Source: Micromonospora halophytica (lineage in GTDB: Bacteria; Actinomycetota; Actinomycetes; Mycobacteriales; Micromonosporaceae). From it: a stretch of 64,000 nucleotides of DNA. The notes under the pieces were generated by a model. That model saw only the letters and a list, made by a program, of their open reading frames with translations. It made no database searches and was not told where the DNA came from. The DNA is taken from contig NZ_FMDN01000006.1 in assembly GCF_900090245.1 (NCBI RefSeq), positions 62,001-126,000 of the forward strand. The letters are read 5' to 3'. This document shows positions 46,708 to 54,812 of the stretch, in pieces; the first letter of the stretch is position 1, and every line of letters starts with the position of its first letter. Position numbers and translations under genes: made by a program.

Positions 46708-47778
46708 GTGATCGAGATCGGCGCGCGGGTCGACCTGGCCCACCCTCCGCACCGGGTGTGGCGCGCACTGACGGACCGGGAGTTGCTCGCCCGCTGGTTC
46801 GCCGAGGTCGACGCCGGGCCCGGGGAGCGGCTGCTGCTGCACACCGCCGGGCTACCGGGTTTCGACGTCGCCGTCGACGCCGAGGTGGTCGACCGGCGGG
46901 CGCCGGAATCGCTGGTGCTGCGGTGCGACGAGGCCGGCCGGCGCAGCCGCCTGAGCTGTGTCGTGGTCCCCACCGCCGAGGGTTGCCGGCTGTCGGTCAC
47001 CGAGACCCTGGAACAGGGCGGGTGGCCCGCCGGACTGCACGCCGACCGGGAGCGGCACCACGAGCAGGCCCTCACCGTGCGGCTGCCCGCCATCCTGGAC
47101 TGGCTGGCCTTCCGGGAGGTCGACCTGCGCCGGGGCGAGGGCGCCGCGACGGCGGAGCTGCCGCTGGTGCCGGCGTACCACCCGGCGCGACGGGGCAGTC
47201 GGCGAGCGGTGGGGTGGGTCGCCGGCGCGGTGGTCGGGGTCCTGGTCGCCGGCGCGGTGGCGGTGTGGGCCGTGCTGCCCGGCCCCCCGGAGCGCGCCGC
47301 CGGGGTCGACCCGTTGCCGCCGCCGGCCGTGGCCGGCGCCACCAGCCGGCCGCCCCGGACCTCCGGGCCGGCCACCCCCGGCCGCTCCGTCGGCGCGGCG
47401 ACCGCCCGCCCGAGCCGCAGCGCCTCGCCACGGGCCTCCCGCACCCCCGCACCGGTCACCCCGCCCCCCGGGATGACCGCCCGCTACGAGACCGCGTCGA
47501 CCCGCCTGTTCGGCTGGACCGGCGAGGTGGTGCTCGACAATCCCGGCGACGCCCCGGCGACGGGCTGGACCGTGGTCGTCACGCTCGCCACGTCCGGCAC
47601 GGTCACCGGCGCCAGCGGGGCCGACTGGCGGCAGGACGGCCGGACCGTCACCTTCACCGGCACGCCCGTCCCGGCCGGGCGGTCGAGGACGATCAGCTTC
47701 GACGTCCGCGACGGCGACCCCCTCAGCCGGTCGCCGCGCGGCTGCACCGTCGACGGTGATCCCTGCGCCGGTCTCTGA
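46708..47778 (+). CDS. SRPBCC (AHSA1-like) domain, transmembrane helix and CBM2-like domain fusion
   Basis: A 356-residue protein with an odd architecture. Residues 1-145 form a START/AHSA1-type lipid-binding-fold domain (DLAHPPHRVWRALTDRELLA; RWFAEVDAGPGERL). Residues about 172-195 are a transmembrane helix (VGWVAGAVVGVLVAGAVAVW). A Pro/Ser/Thr linker follows, then from about 255 a carbohydrate-binding family 2-like domain (GWTGEVVLDNPGDAPATGWT; the typical N-x-G-x3-x2-W-T-V block) to the end. The N-terminal domain should face the cytosol and the C-terminal module the outside. The function is unknown; the outside module may bind polysaccharide or be only an adhesion fold. GTG 46708 is the family start for the first domain. 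Confidence 0.78.
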   Translation: MIEIGARVDLAHPPHRVWRALTDRELLARWFAEVDAGPGERLLLHTAGLPGFDVAVDAEVVDRRAPESLVLRCDEAGRRSRLSCVVVPTAEGCRLSVTETLEQGGWPAGLHADRERHHEQALTVRLPAILDWLAFREVDLRRGEGAATAELPLVPAYHPARRGSRRAVGWVAGAVVGVLVAGAVAVWAVLPGPPERAAGVDPLPPPAVAGATSRPPRTSGPATPGRSVGAATARPSRSASPRASRTPAPVTPPPGMTARYETASTRLFGWTGEVVLDNPGDAPATGWTVVVTLATSGTVTGASGADWRQDGRTVTFTGTPVPAGRSRTISFDVRDGDPLSRSPRGCTVDGDPCAGL

Positions 47779-47991
47779 CCGGGGGCGCTGCCGGCCGACC
47801 CGGCCCCGCCGCCGCCCGCAACGCCCTCAGCGTGCGGGGCAGGGACATCGCGGCCGGTGCCGGGTGCGGTCCGCGCGGCACGGGCGCGACGCCGCCGACC
47901 TCGGACGCGACCCGCTGCCCGGCCGGGGGGCGGGTGATCCGATCGTCCGTCGCGCACGTACTGCCCGGTGGGGACCGTGAGAGGGGCGCAC

Positions 47992-48936
47992 ATGGCGGAG
48001 CCGGATCGCAGCGATCGTCCGACGGCGGGGGAGGCGGCGGGCCACACGCCGCCGGCCGTCGAGCCGACCGGGGCGTCCGCCGCGCCGGTCGTGCAGGTCA
48101 CCGGTGAGCCGGCGGACGAGCCGCCGCACCGGTCGCCGTGGCAGAGCGGGGCCCGACTGCTCGCCGCCGCCGCGATCATGGTGCTGGCCCTGGGCGCGCT
48201 GGCGGTGACCGTCACCCTGGCCAACCCCGACCGGCTCGGGGTCGCCTTCTCCGGGGCCCGGCCGACCGCGCCGACGGTCGCGCCCGCCGCACCCGGCCGG
48301 GGCGGGACGGCCCGGGCCGCGGCGGCCGAGCAGGCGCTGACGGCCCCGCTGGCCGGCCGGCGGCGGGCCACCTTCGAACTGGCGGACGGGTTGACCTCGT
48401 TCCGGCTGCGCACCGGGGACCTCGGCGACGACCTGTACCAGATCAGCAGCCCGGCCGACTCCGGCGTGCTGCCCCGGCCCGAGCTGCTGGGCGAGCGGGT
48501 GCAGGTGCGCCTCGTCGAGAGCGGCCGTGCCGGCAGGGGCGTCGTCGACGTGGTGCTCACCTCCCGGGTCACCTGGCGGCTGCGCCTGGTCGGCGGGGTC
48601 AGCGAACACCTGCTCGACCTGAGCTCCGCCCGGCTGTCCGGGGTGGAGGTGATCGGCGGCGCGGCCCGGATCGACCTGCGCCTGCCCGAGACCCGGGGCA
48701 CCCTCACCGTGCGGATGACCGGTGGGGTCGACCAGTTCGTGGTCCACGCGCCCGGCCGGCCGCCGGTCCGGGTCCGCGCCGGCTCCGGCGCCGGCGGCGT
48801 CACCGTGTACGACGACCGGCGCGACGGGGTGGGCCCCGGCGAGATCATCAGCTCCCCGAACTGGGACCGCTCGGTCGGGCGGGTGTACGTCGACCTGGTC
48901 GCGGGCGCCCACACCGTCACGGTCCGCGCCGCCTGA
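47992..48936 (+). CDS. membrane-anchored protein of unknown function
   Basis: A 314-residue protein. Residues 1-52 are polar and cytosolic, and about 55-78 form one transmembrane helix (LLAAAAIMVLALGALAVTVT). An Ala/Pro/Gly-rich stalk is followed by a beta-rich outer domain of about 190 residues with regular short repeats (RVTWRLRLVGGVSEHLLDLS; TLTVRMTGGVDQFVVHAPG), suggesting a beta-helix or adhesin-like fold (a DUF4097-like pattern). I cannot name the family. ATG 47992 follows GAGAGGGG at good distance. It lies between the SRPBCC fusion and pirin, all rightward, but with gaps too large to assume an operon. Confidence 0.7.
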   Translation: MAEPDRSDRPTAGEAAGHTPPAVEPTGASAAPVVQVTGEPADEPPHRSPWQSGARLLAAAAIMVLALGALAVTVTLANPDRLGVAFSGARPTAPTVAPAAPGRGGTARAAAAEQALTAPLAGRRRATFELADGLTSFRLRTGDLGDDLYQISSPADSGVLPRPELLGERVQVRLVESGRAGRGVVDVVLTSRVTWRLRLVGGVSEHLLDLSSARLSGVEVIGGAARIDLRLPETRGTLTVRMTGGVDQFVVHAPGRPPVRVRAGSGAGGVTVYDDRRDGVGPGEIISSPNWDRSVGRVYVDLVAGAHTVTVRAA

Positions 48937-48980
48937 TCCGGTCCGCGTCGTGATCCGCGTTCCCGGCATAGAGTCGGGCG

Positions 48981-49952
48981 ATGGACCGTACCGAATCGTT
49001 GCCGGCGCAGACCCGACCACCCGGTGTGGTTCCAGCCGACCCGGGCAGCGTGCTGCTGCCCGGCCACGACGTTCCCCTCGGGCGCTACACCACGGTGCGT
49101 CGGCTGCTGCCGCAGCGGCAGCGCCGGATGGTCGGCGCCTGGTGCTTCGTCGACCACTTCGGCCCGGACGACGTGGCGCAGCGGCCCGGCATGGAGGTCC
49201 CGCCGCACCCGCACACCGGCCTGCAGACCGTCACCTGGCTGCTCGACGGGGAGATCGTGCACCGCGACAGCCTCGGCAACGTGCGGCCCATCCGCCCCGG
49301 CCAGCTCAACGTGATGACCTCCGGGCACGGCATCGCACACTCCGAGCGGTCGCCCGCGACCCACCCGCCGGTGATGCACGGGGTGCAGCTCTGGGTGGCG
49401 CTGCCCGATCCGGCGCGGGCCGGCGCGGCCGGCTTCGCCCACCACGCCGAGCTGCCCCGCTGGCGCGACGGCGAGCTGGAGCTGACCCTGCTCGTCGGCG
49501 AGTGGGGCGGCGAACGCTCCCCGGCGGTGGTGCACACCCCGCTGCTCGGCGCGCAACTGGAGGCCCGCGGGCCGGCGCGGGCCACGCTGCCGTTGCGCCC
49601 CGACTTCGAGTACGGCCTGCTGGCGATGTCCGGCGCGGCGGAGGTGGACGGGCGGGCCCTCGCCCCGGGCGCGTTGCTCTACCTCGGCGCAGGGCGGGAC
49701 CGGTTGGCGCTGGCCGCCGACCCGGGCAGCCGGCTGATGCTGCTCGGCGGCGAGCCGTTCGAAGAGCCGCTGGTGATGTGGTGGAACTTCGTCGGGCGCT
49801 CGCACGAGGAGGTGGCCGCCGCCCGGGAGGACTGGATGGCCGGCCGCCGTTTCGGCACGGTCGCCGACGACGCGGCCCCGCCGCTGCCCGCCCCGGAGAT
49901 GCCGACCACCCGGCTCAAGGCCCGCGACCGGCACGGCGGCCTGCGCGGCTGA
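48981..49952 (+). CDS. pirin family protein
   Basis: A 323-residue bicupin. The N-terminal cupin carries the metal site typical of pirins: PPHPHTGLQTVTWLLDGEI (two His), with HRDSLGN and GHGIAHSE providing the further His and Glu ligands. Pirins bind iron and have been described as quercetin dioxygenases, redox sensors and metabolic regulators; the particular role here is unknown. The C-terminal cupin lacks these ligands, as is usual. The start ATG 48981 is 44 bases after the preceding stop, and the next gene follows 40 bases after this one, so a small operon with the HhH-like protein is possible. Confidence 0.9.
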   Translation: MDRTESLPAQTRPPGVVPADPGSVLLPGHDVPLGRYTTVRRLLPQRQRRMVGAWCFVDHFGPDDVAQRPGMEVPPHPHTGLQTVTWLLDGEIVHRDSLGNVRPIRPGQLNVMTSGHGIAHSERSPATHPPVMHGVQLWVALPDPARAGAAGFAHHAELPRWRDGELELTLLVGEWGGERSPAVVHTPLLGAQLEARGPARATLPLRPDFEYGLLAMSGAAEVDGRALAPGALLYLGAGRDRLALAADPGSRLMLLGGEPFEEPLVMWWNFVGRSHEEVAAAREDWMAGRRFGTVADDAAPPLPAPEMPTTRLKARDRHGGLRG

Positions 49953-49992
49953 CCGGCAGGAGTACCCACCGTCGGGGCGGGTAGTCGCCGGT

Positions 49993-50655
49993 ATGACGAG
50001 TGTGATCGCGCGTACCGAGGACCGGAAGCGCCTGGTGCGCCGGCTCGCCGGTGGTGGCCGGGGCTTCGCCGAGCAGTACGGCTTCCGGGTCACCAACAAT
50101 CCGTCCAGCCTGTTCCAGCTGCTCTGCCTGGCGGTGCTGCTGGCCCGCCGGGGAGACTTCCGCCGGGCCCTGGACGCCGCCCACGCCCTGCCGGACAGCG
50201 GCTGGGACAGCGCCGCCCGGCTGGCCCGCTCGCTGCACGCCGACCGGGTACGCGTGCTGCGCGAGGCCGGTCAGCGCGGCGACGTCGACGCGCTGGCCGA
50301 CCTGCTCGGCGACCTGGCCCGTACCGTCGTCGAGCGCTACCGCGGCGACCTGCGCCGGTTGCGCGCCACCGCCGGACACGACCCGGCGCGGGAGCGGGCG
50401 CTGCTGACCGCGCTGCCCGGGGTGGACGCCCAGGTGGCCGACCTGTTCCTGCGCGAGACGCAGGCGCTGTGGCGGGAGGTGGCCCCGGTCGCCGACCGGC
50501 GGGCCCTCGTCGCGGCCCGCCGCCTCGGCCTGGGGCGCTCCGCCGACGACCTGGCCGAACTGGCCGGCAGTGGGGAGTCGGAGCGGCTGGCGTGGCTGGT
50601 CGGCGCGCTCGCCCGGGTGGACCTGGAGCAGCGGTACGCCGAGGTGTCGCGGTGA
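49993..50655 (+). CDS. HhH-GPD/endonuclease III-like protein
   Basis: A 220-residue helical protein. YGFRVTNNPSSLFQLLCLAV and LLTALPGVDAQVADLFLRET resemble the helical core and helix-hairpin-helix (LPGVG-like) of base-excision DNA glycosylases. The family's catalytic Lys/Asp arrangement and iron-sulfur cysteines are not evident, so it may be a non-enzymatic relative; similar actinobacterial proteins are annotated as endonuclease-like. ATG 49993 follows a GTCGGGGCGGG stretch with no strong ribosome site. It lies downstream of pirin in the same direction and is followed by a 200-base gap containing a GTACGG/CCGTAC inverted repeat near 50687-50704. Confidence 0.6.
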   Translation: MTSVIARTEDRKRLVRRLAGGGRGFAEQYGFRVTNNPSSLFQLLCLAVLLARRGDFRRALDAAHALPDSGWDSAARLARSLHADRVRVLREAGQRGDVDALADLLGDLARTVVERYRGDLRRLRATAGHDPARERALLTALPGVDAQVADLFLRETQALWREVAPVADRRALVAARRLGLGRSADDLAELAGSGESERLAWLVGALARVDLEQRYAEVSR

Positions 50656-50861
50656 GGCGCCGCCCACACTTGGCCGAAAATCAGCCGTACGGAGGATGCC
50701 GTACCGTATGGTGGTCGTGGCAGTGATGCCCGCCCGGTTCGGGTGAACATCCACCGCCTGGCGGTACGCGACCCGGTTCGGGCGTGGACCCGCCAGCGAC
50801 AGGTACGTGTGGCGCCCCAGGTCGCGGTTCGTGGCCGGGGGCGCCCGCCTGTTGCGCCCCG

Positions 50862-51515
50862 TCAGCGGGCCAGGCCGGCGAGCAGGTTCACCGTCGCCGC
50901 GATGATGATCGCGCCGAACAGGTACGACAGCAGCGCGTGCCGCAGCACCGTCCGACGCATCTCATGACTGGTCAGGTTCGTGTCCGAGACCTGGAACGTG
51001 GCCCCCACGGTGAACGCGACGTAGGCGAAGTCCGCGTAGCAGGGCTGTCCCGGCTGGTTGAACTCGATGCCGCCGTCCGGGCCGGTGTAGTACAGCCGGG
51101 CGTACCGGGTGGTGAAGACGGTGTGCACCACGCACCAGGACAGCAGCACGCTCGCCATCCCCAGCGCGCCGTACAGGTCCCGGGACAGCACCGGCTGCGC
51201 GGTGCGGGCGCCGATCAGCACCAGGGCGACGGCCAGCAGGCTGGCCAGGCACGCCACCAGCAGCAGCACGTCGCGCACGGCCCGGTTCGGGTCCTCGTGC
51301 ACCGCCAGCTCACCGGTGCGCCGGGCGTCCAGCGGCCACAGCGTCCGCCAGACCAGCACCAGCCAGCTCACCGCCGCCGCGTCCCAGCCGACGAGCGGGC
51401 CGAGGCCGGGGGAGACCAGCGCGGCGAAGAGCCCGCCGACCACCACCCCGACCACGCCCATCACGGTCAGCTGGACGGCGGCCGGGGTGTGCCCGTGCGG
51501 TCCCCGTGGCATCAC
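50862..51515 (-). CDS. DUF1345 membrane protein
   Basis: A 217-residue integral membrane protein with about five hydrophobic segments. The family block is clear near the middle and end: SWCVVHTVFTTRYARLYYTG, YADFAYVAFTVGATFQVSD and LRHALLSYLFGAIIIAATVN. DUF1345 proteins are widespread bacterial inner-membrane proteins without assigned function. ATG 51515 or the following ATG could be the start. It is transcribed leftward, converging with the HhH-like gene across about 200 bases without another gene. Confidence 0.82.
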   Translation of the reverse strand: MMPRGPHGHTPAAVQLTVMGVVGVVVGGLFAALVSPGLGPLVGWDAAAVSWLVLVWRTLWPLDARRTGELAVHEDPNRAVRDVLLLVACLASLLAVALVLIGARTAQPVLSRDLYGALGMASVLLSWCVVHTVFTTRYARLYYTGPDGGIEFNQPGQPCYADFAYVAFTVGATFQVSDTNLTSHEMRRTVLRHALLSYLFGAIIIAATVNLLAGLAR

Positions 51516-51578
51516 CTCCGCCCTCCGGGTCGCCCGCCGTCCGCCGCCGGCGCGCTGCCCGTGGTCACCGCAGGCGGG

Positions 51579-51848
51579 TCAGATGCCGCGCAGGTGCTGG
51601 GACACCCGCGGGTGCCGGTCGCGGGCCTGGGCGGCCCGTTGCGAGGCGTCGACCTCCGGCGCGGCGTCGATGCCGGCCGAGCGGGCCACCTCGGTGCCGT
51701 TGGCGTAGTCCACCGGGGGCAGTGCGCGCAACGCCTGGAGCACCTCCGGCGGTGCGCCCTCCCGTTCGGCCTCGCGCACGACGTCGTCCTTCTCCGCCGG
51801 GTAGTCCAGGCTGGACAGGTACTGCAGGACGTCGGTGTAACTCGCCAT
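51579..51848 (-). CDS. DUF2795 small protein
   Basis: An 89-residue protein. YTDVLQYLSSLDYPAEKDDV, then REGAPPEVLQALRALPPVDY, is the DUF2795 pattern (helical; aspartate- and proline-rich turn). Such proteins are abundant in actinobacteria and usually lie in stress-related neighbourhoods; the function is unknown. ATG 51848 gives the full domain and is preceded by a GAGGGAGC ribosome-like site. It is divergent from the DUF2267 gene at 52005 and upstream of the DUF1345 gene on the same strand. Confidence 0.85.
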   Translation of the reverse strand: MASYTDVLQYLSSLDYPAEKDDVVREAEREGAPPEVLQALRALPPVDYANGTEVARSAGIDAAPEVDASQRAAQARDRHPRVSQHLRGI

Positions 51849-52004
51849 GGCGTGAGCTCCCTCGCCGCCTCGATATCCGGTCACGACCGGCGGCGGTTAC
51901 CCCCTCGGCCCGGCCTCACGCGCCGTCCGGGCGGAAATTCGCGCCGTTTCCGGCCCCGCGCGGCGGGTACGCGACCCCTCCGACGCCGAAGGGAGCGCGC
52001 CCCG

Positions 52005-52418
52005 ATGAACTACGACACCTTCGTCGACCAGGTGGCCCGGCGGACCCGGGTCGACTCCGAGCGGGCCGTGGAGTTGATCCACGCCACCCTGGAGACCCTC
52101 ACCGAGCGGCTCACCGGGGGGGAGGTGCTCGACCTCGCCACCCAGCTGCCCACGCCGCTGCAACTGGTCCTCAAACCCACCCCGAGCACCGAGGCGGCCG
52201 ACCGGTTCGGCGCCGCCGAGTTCGTCGCCCGGGTCGGGCGGCGGGCCGGGATCGACGAGATGGCGGCCCGTGACGCCGTACGGGCGGTCTTCACCACCCT
52301 GCGCGAGGCGGTCAGCGGTGGTGAGTTCGACGACATGGTGGGCCAGTTCCCGCGCGACTACCGGGAGATGGTGGAACCCGCGCTCGCCCCCGGCGCGAGC
52401 GTGCTGCGCCGCGCCTGA
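52005..52418 (+). CDS. DUF2267 domain protein
   Basis: A 137-residue protein with two DUF2267-type repeats: YDTFVDQVARRTRVDSERAV at the start and FVARVGRRAGIDEMAARDAV in the second half. It is a paralogue of the protein at 9240 and of the central part of the one at 60622. It is helical and soluble, of unknown role. ATG 52005 has GAAGGGAG upstream. It precedes the terC leader and gene, but a separate promoter for terC is likely. Confidence 0.85.
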   Translation: MNYDTFVDQVARRTRVDSERAVELIHATLETLTERLTGGEVLDLATQLPTPLQLVLKPTPSTEAADRFGAAEFVARVGRRAGIDEMAARDAVRAVFTTLREAVSGGEFDDMVGQFPRDYREMVEPALAPGASVLRRA

Positions 52419-52530
52419 GCGCGCACCGCAGGGGTGGCGCGTGGGCCAGCACACAGCCGTTGACCAGGGCAACCAGATGGTGTGCCGGATTGGCGGGCGG
52501 TCTGAGCCTGCCCTAATCTGGTCCGCACGA

Positions 52531-52648
52531 GGGGAGTACTTCCCACGAACCATGCCGGTCAGTACGGCGTGCTCCAGGCACGCCTCGGGTGGTTGCCCAC
52601 GAAGTGTGGGTGAAGGAGACCTCGAACATGGCACGGTGTTCGAGGAGG
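52531..52648 (+). ncRNA. yybP-ykoY/terC-type leader RNA, candidate manganese riboswitch
   Basis: The leader of the terC gene begins with GGGGAGTACTTCCC, matching the conserved GGGGAGUA loop of yybP-ykoY manganese-sensing RNAs. A GTCAGTAC segment, the stem GGCGTGC/GCACGCC (52566-52584), the hairpin CCCAC/GTGGG (52596-52610) and GAAGGAGACC follow, in the order expected for that aptamer. The last element CTCGAAC (52621-52627) pairs with GTTCGAG (52638-52644), which overlaps the ribosome site GAGGAGG (52642-52648). Metal binding would thus decide whether terC is translated. The fit is by eye against remembered consensus features. Confidence 0.6.
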
Positions 52649-52652
52649 CTCC

Positions 52653-53669
52653 ATGACGGATGTGTCGTACCTGGCCGCCGATCTACATTCGGTCGGCACG
52701 CCCACGCTCTGGGCGGTCACCATCGCGGGCGTGCTCGCCCTGCTGGTGCTCGACTTCCTGGTGACCCGCCGCCCGCACGAGGTCTCGATCAAGGAGGCCC
52801 TCGGCTGGTCGGCGTTCTACATCGCGCTGCCGCTGGCCTTCGGCGCCTGGGTCTGGTCGCGCTGGGGTTCGCGGCAGGGAGTGGAGTACCTCACCGGTTA
52901 CCTGGTGGAGAAGTCCCTCTCGGTCGACAACCTCTTCGTCTTCATGCTGCTGCTGGCCGCCTTCGCGGTCCCGTCCGTGCTGGCTCAGCGGGTGCTGCTC
53001 TTCGGCATCACCGGCGCGTTGGCGCTCCGCGCGGTCTTCATCGCCCTGGGCGCCGCCGCCCTGCAGACCCTCGACTTCGCCTTCCTGCTCTTCGCCGTCA
53101 TCCTGATCGTCACCGCGGTCAAGCTGCTGCGCGACGCCCTCTCCGGGCACGAGCAGGAGGTCGACATCAGCAAGATGCGGTCGGTGCGCCTGCTGCGCAG
53201 GTTCATGCCGGTGGTGGAGGAGTACCACGGCACGAAGATGATCGTCCGGCAGAACGGGAGGCGGGCGCTCACCCCGCTCGCGCTCGTGGTGGTCGCGGTC
53301 CTCGCCACCGACGTGGTCTTCGCGGTCGACTCGGTGCCCGCCGTCTACGGCATCACCGAGGACCCGTACCTGGTCTTCGCCACCAACGCCTTCGCCCTGC
53401 TCGGCCTGCGCGCGCTCTACTTCGTGCTGCACGCCGCGCTGAGCCGACTGGTCCACCTCAGCTACGGCCTGGCGGCCATCCTGGCCTTCATCGGCGTCAA
53501 GCTGGGCCTGCACTGGGCGCACGGCATCTGGGAAGGCGTGCCCGAGATCCCGACGCTGGCCTCCCTCGGCGTCATCATCGGCGTCCTGGCGGTGGTCACC
53601 CTCACCAGCCTGCGCGCCACCCGCGACCATGCCCCCGGCAACCGTGAGGTGGTCGCCGAGCGGCGCTGA
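52653..53669 (+). CDS. terC: TerC-family membrane protein (manganese exporter family)
   Basis: A 338-residue membrane protein with about eight or nine helices. The TerC hallmarks are present: EKSLSVDNLFVFMLLLAAFA (acidic and Ser-Val-Asp-Asn block), then VLATDVVFAVDSVPAVYGIT, a second Asp-rich membrane motif repeated from the first. TerC/Alx proteins export manganese and help secreted metalloenzymes; older annotation links them to tellurite resistance. ATG 52653 has GAGGAGG four bases upstream, and this site is part of a hairpin in the leader RNA, suggesting control of translation by metal. It stands alone in its transcription unit. Confidence 0.92.
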   Translation: MTDVSYLAADLHSVGTPTLWAVTIAGVLALLVLDFLVTRRPHEVSIKEALGWSAFYIALPLAFGAWVWSRWGSRQGVEYLTGYLVEKSLSVDNLFVFMLLLAAFAVPSVLAQRVLLFGITGALALRAVFIALGAAALQTLDFAFLLFAVILIVTAVKLLRDALSGHEQEVDISKMRSVRLLRRFMPVVEEYHGTKMIVRQNGRRALTPLALVVVAVLATDVVFAVDSVPAVYGITEDPYLVFATNAFALLGLRALYFVLHAALSRLVHLSYGLAAILAFIGVKLGLHWAHGIWEGVPEIPTLASLGVIIGVLAVVTLTSLRATRDHAPGNREVVAERR

Positions 53670-53953
53670 CCCGGCGGCCGTCCCGGTCGCCGCCGGGGGT
53701 ACGGGTGAACGCCTCCGCCTGGCCCGTCGCCGCAGGCTGCCACCCCACCCCGTGCGGACCCCGCCTCCGCACCCGCACTCGCCGATCTTGGACAGTTGCC
53801 GTTCCCACCGAACGGAAACTGTCCAAGATCTCACCGGCCCGCCGTCGCCGACGAGCCGTGCTCCCTCCCGCGCGCCGACCGCCGCCGGGGCCGTACCGTG
53901 GCGCCGCCATATCGTTGGACAACACGGCGGACGCCCGGCGAGAGTGGCCCGTC
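53670..53953. other. intergenic region downstream of terC
   Basis: 284 bases without a supported gene. It contains the large palindrome at 53784-53830 (listed separately) and the promoter region of the acetyltransferase gene at 53954. I see no -35/-10 pair I would trust and no small gene. Confidence 0.5.
53784..53830. repeat. long interrupted palindrome, terminator or dispersed repeat
   Basis: GATCTTGGACAGTT (53784-53797) pairs with 53817-53830. After one mismatch, CCGTTC pairs with GAACGG, leaving a five-base CCACC loop: 20 paired positions in all. It lies 115 bases after the terC stop. It could terminate terC, but its moderate GC content, length and GATCTTGGACAGTT arms look more like a dispersed intergenic palindrome. 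Confidence 0.6.
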
Positions 53954-54484
53954 GTGAGATACCTGCGCATCGCCGGCACCGTCGGCATCCGCCGTCCCCG
54001 CCCCACCGACGCCGCCGAGTTCGTCGCCGCCGCCCGGCGCAGCCGCGAGCTGCACCATCCCTGGCTCGCCGCGCCGGACACCCCGGAGAAGTACGCCGCT
54101 CACCTGGCCAAGGCCCGCCGCCGAGACCAGCAGAGCTTCCTCATCTGCGACCGGCCGAGCGGGCAGATCGCCGGCTACGTCAACATCAGCGGGATCATCA
54201 TGGGCCCGCTGCGTGGCGGGTTCCTGGGCTACGCCGCGTTCCTGCCGTACGCCGGGACCGGACACGCCTCGACCGGCATCGGGCTGGTGCTGGCGTACGC
54301 CTTCGACACGCTCGGCCTGCACCGGGTGGAGGCGAACATCCAGCCGGGCAACGAGCCGTCGCGGCGGGTGGCCCGCAAGCTCGGCTTCCGGCAGGAGGGG
54401 TACTCGCCGGACTACCTGTTCATCGACGGCGCCTGGCGCGACCACGAACGCTGGGCGATCACCGCCCCGGCGTCCGACGGGTGA
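53954..54484 (+). CDS. GNAT acetyltransferase, RimJ/RimL type
   Basis: A 176-residue acetyltransferase. IAGYVNISGIIMGPLRGGFL and GTGHASTGIGLVLAYAFDTL form the acetyl-CoA site (G-x-G/A-x-A/T-S/T-x-G-I/L), and HRVEANIQPGNEPSRRVARK with LGFRQEGY is the classic RimJ/RimL end. Targets of this subgroup include ribosomal-protein N-termini and small amines; this one is not assignable. GTG 53954 is chosen because the domain begins soon after, although upstream alternatives exist. It is followed by a bidirectional terminator. Confidence 0.85.
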   Translation: MRYLRIAGTVGIRRPRPTDAAEFVAAARRSRELHHPWLAAPDTPEKYAAHLAKARRRDQQSFLICDRPSGQIAGYVNISGIIMGPLRGGFLGYAAFLPYAGTGHASTGIGLVLAYAFDTLGLHRVEANIQPGNEPSRRVARKLGFRQEGYSPDYLFIDGAWRDHERWAITAPASDG

Positions 54485-54486
54485 GC

Positions 54487-54518
54487 GCCGGGGCGGCCCG
54501 TACGGCAACCGCCCCGGC
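54487..54518. terminator. bidirectional terminator between the acetyltransferase and a small gene
   Basis: GCCGGGGCGG (54487-54496) pairs perfectly with CCGCCCCGGC (54509-54518) across a 12-base loop. It lies between the rightward stop at 54484 and the leftward stop at 54524, the expected place for a shared terminator. Confidence 0.6.
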
Positions 54519-54523
54519 TCTGC

Positions 54524-54685
54524 TCAGCGGCCCGGCCCGCGCGCCTGCTGGCGCTGCCCGCCGAGCCGCTCGATGCGGCCCTGCTTGTGCTCCACCCGCC
54601 GGCGCTGTCGGGGCGTGAGCTGCTTGCGCCCGCTCTGCCGCAGGTAGATCGGCTGTCGCTGGTCGTTGGACATCGGCATGGTCAT
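54524..54685 (-). CDS. small basic protein of unknown function
   Basis: A 53-residue open frame with sequence MTMPMSNDQRQPIYLRQSGR at the start, then KQLTPRQRRRVEHKQGRIER. It is highly basic (many Arg, Lys, Gln) and probably nucleic-acid-binding or disordered. Support for coding comes from a strong ribosome site (GGAGGGAGGA) before ATG 54685, internal GC periodicity, and a terminator just after its stop. It looks like a conserved actinomycete small protein of the kind missed by length cut-offs, but I cannot name a family. Confidence 0.65.
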   Translation of the reverse strand: MTMPMSNDQRQPIYLRQSGRKQLTPRQRRRVEHKQGRIERLGGQRQQARGPGR

Positions 54686-54773
54686 GCGGCTGTCCTCCCT
54701 CCGGGCTGGAGATGGCGGTGGACACCACGCTGCGCCGGCGCCGGGTGAGACGACCCCACCCGGACGGGGTGAG

Positions 54774-54809
54774 CCGGGCGAGGCGGCGATCGGTCGCCGC
54801 CTCGCCCGG
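54774..54809 (-). terminator. strong hairpin terminator for the secreted-protein gene
   Basis: CCGGGCGAGGCGGCGA (54774-54789) pairs perfectly over 16 bp with 54794-54809 across a four-base TCGG loop. It lies three bases beyond the stop codon (54813) of the leftward secreted-protein gene. Confidence 0.75.
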
Positions 54810-54812
54810 GTG

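Noticed and set aside
50685..50704. CCGTACGG palindrome and GTACGG/CCGTAC repeat after the HhH-like gene
   Set aside because: Short, GC-rich and not placed in front of a gene start in a way that suggests control; could be chance.
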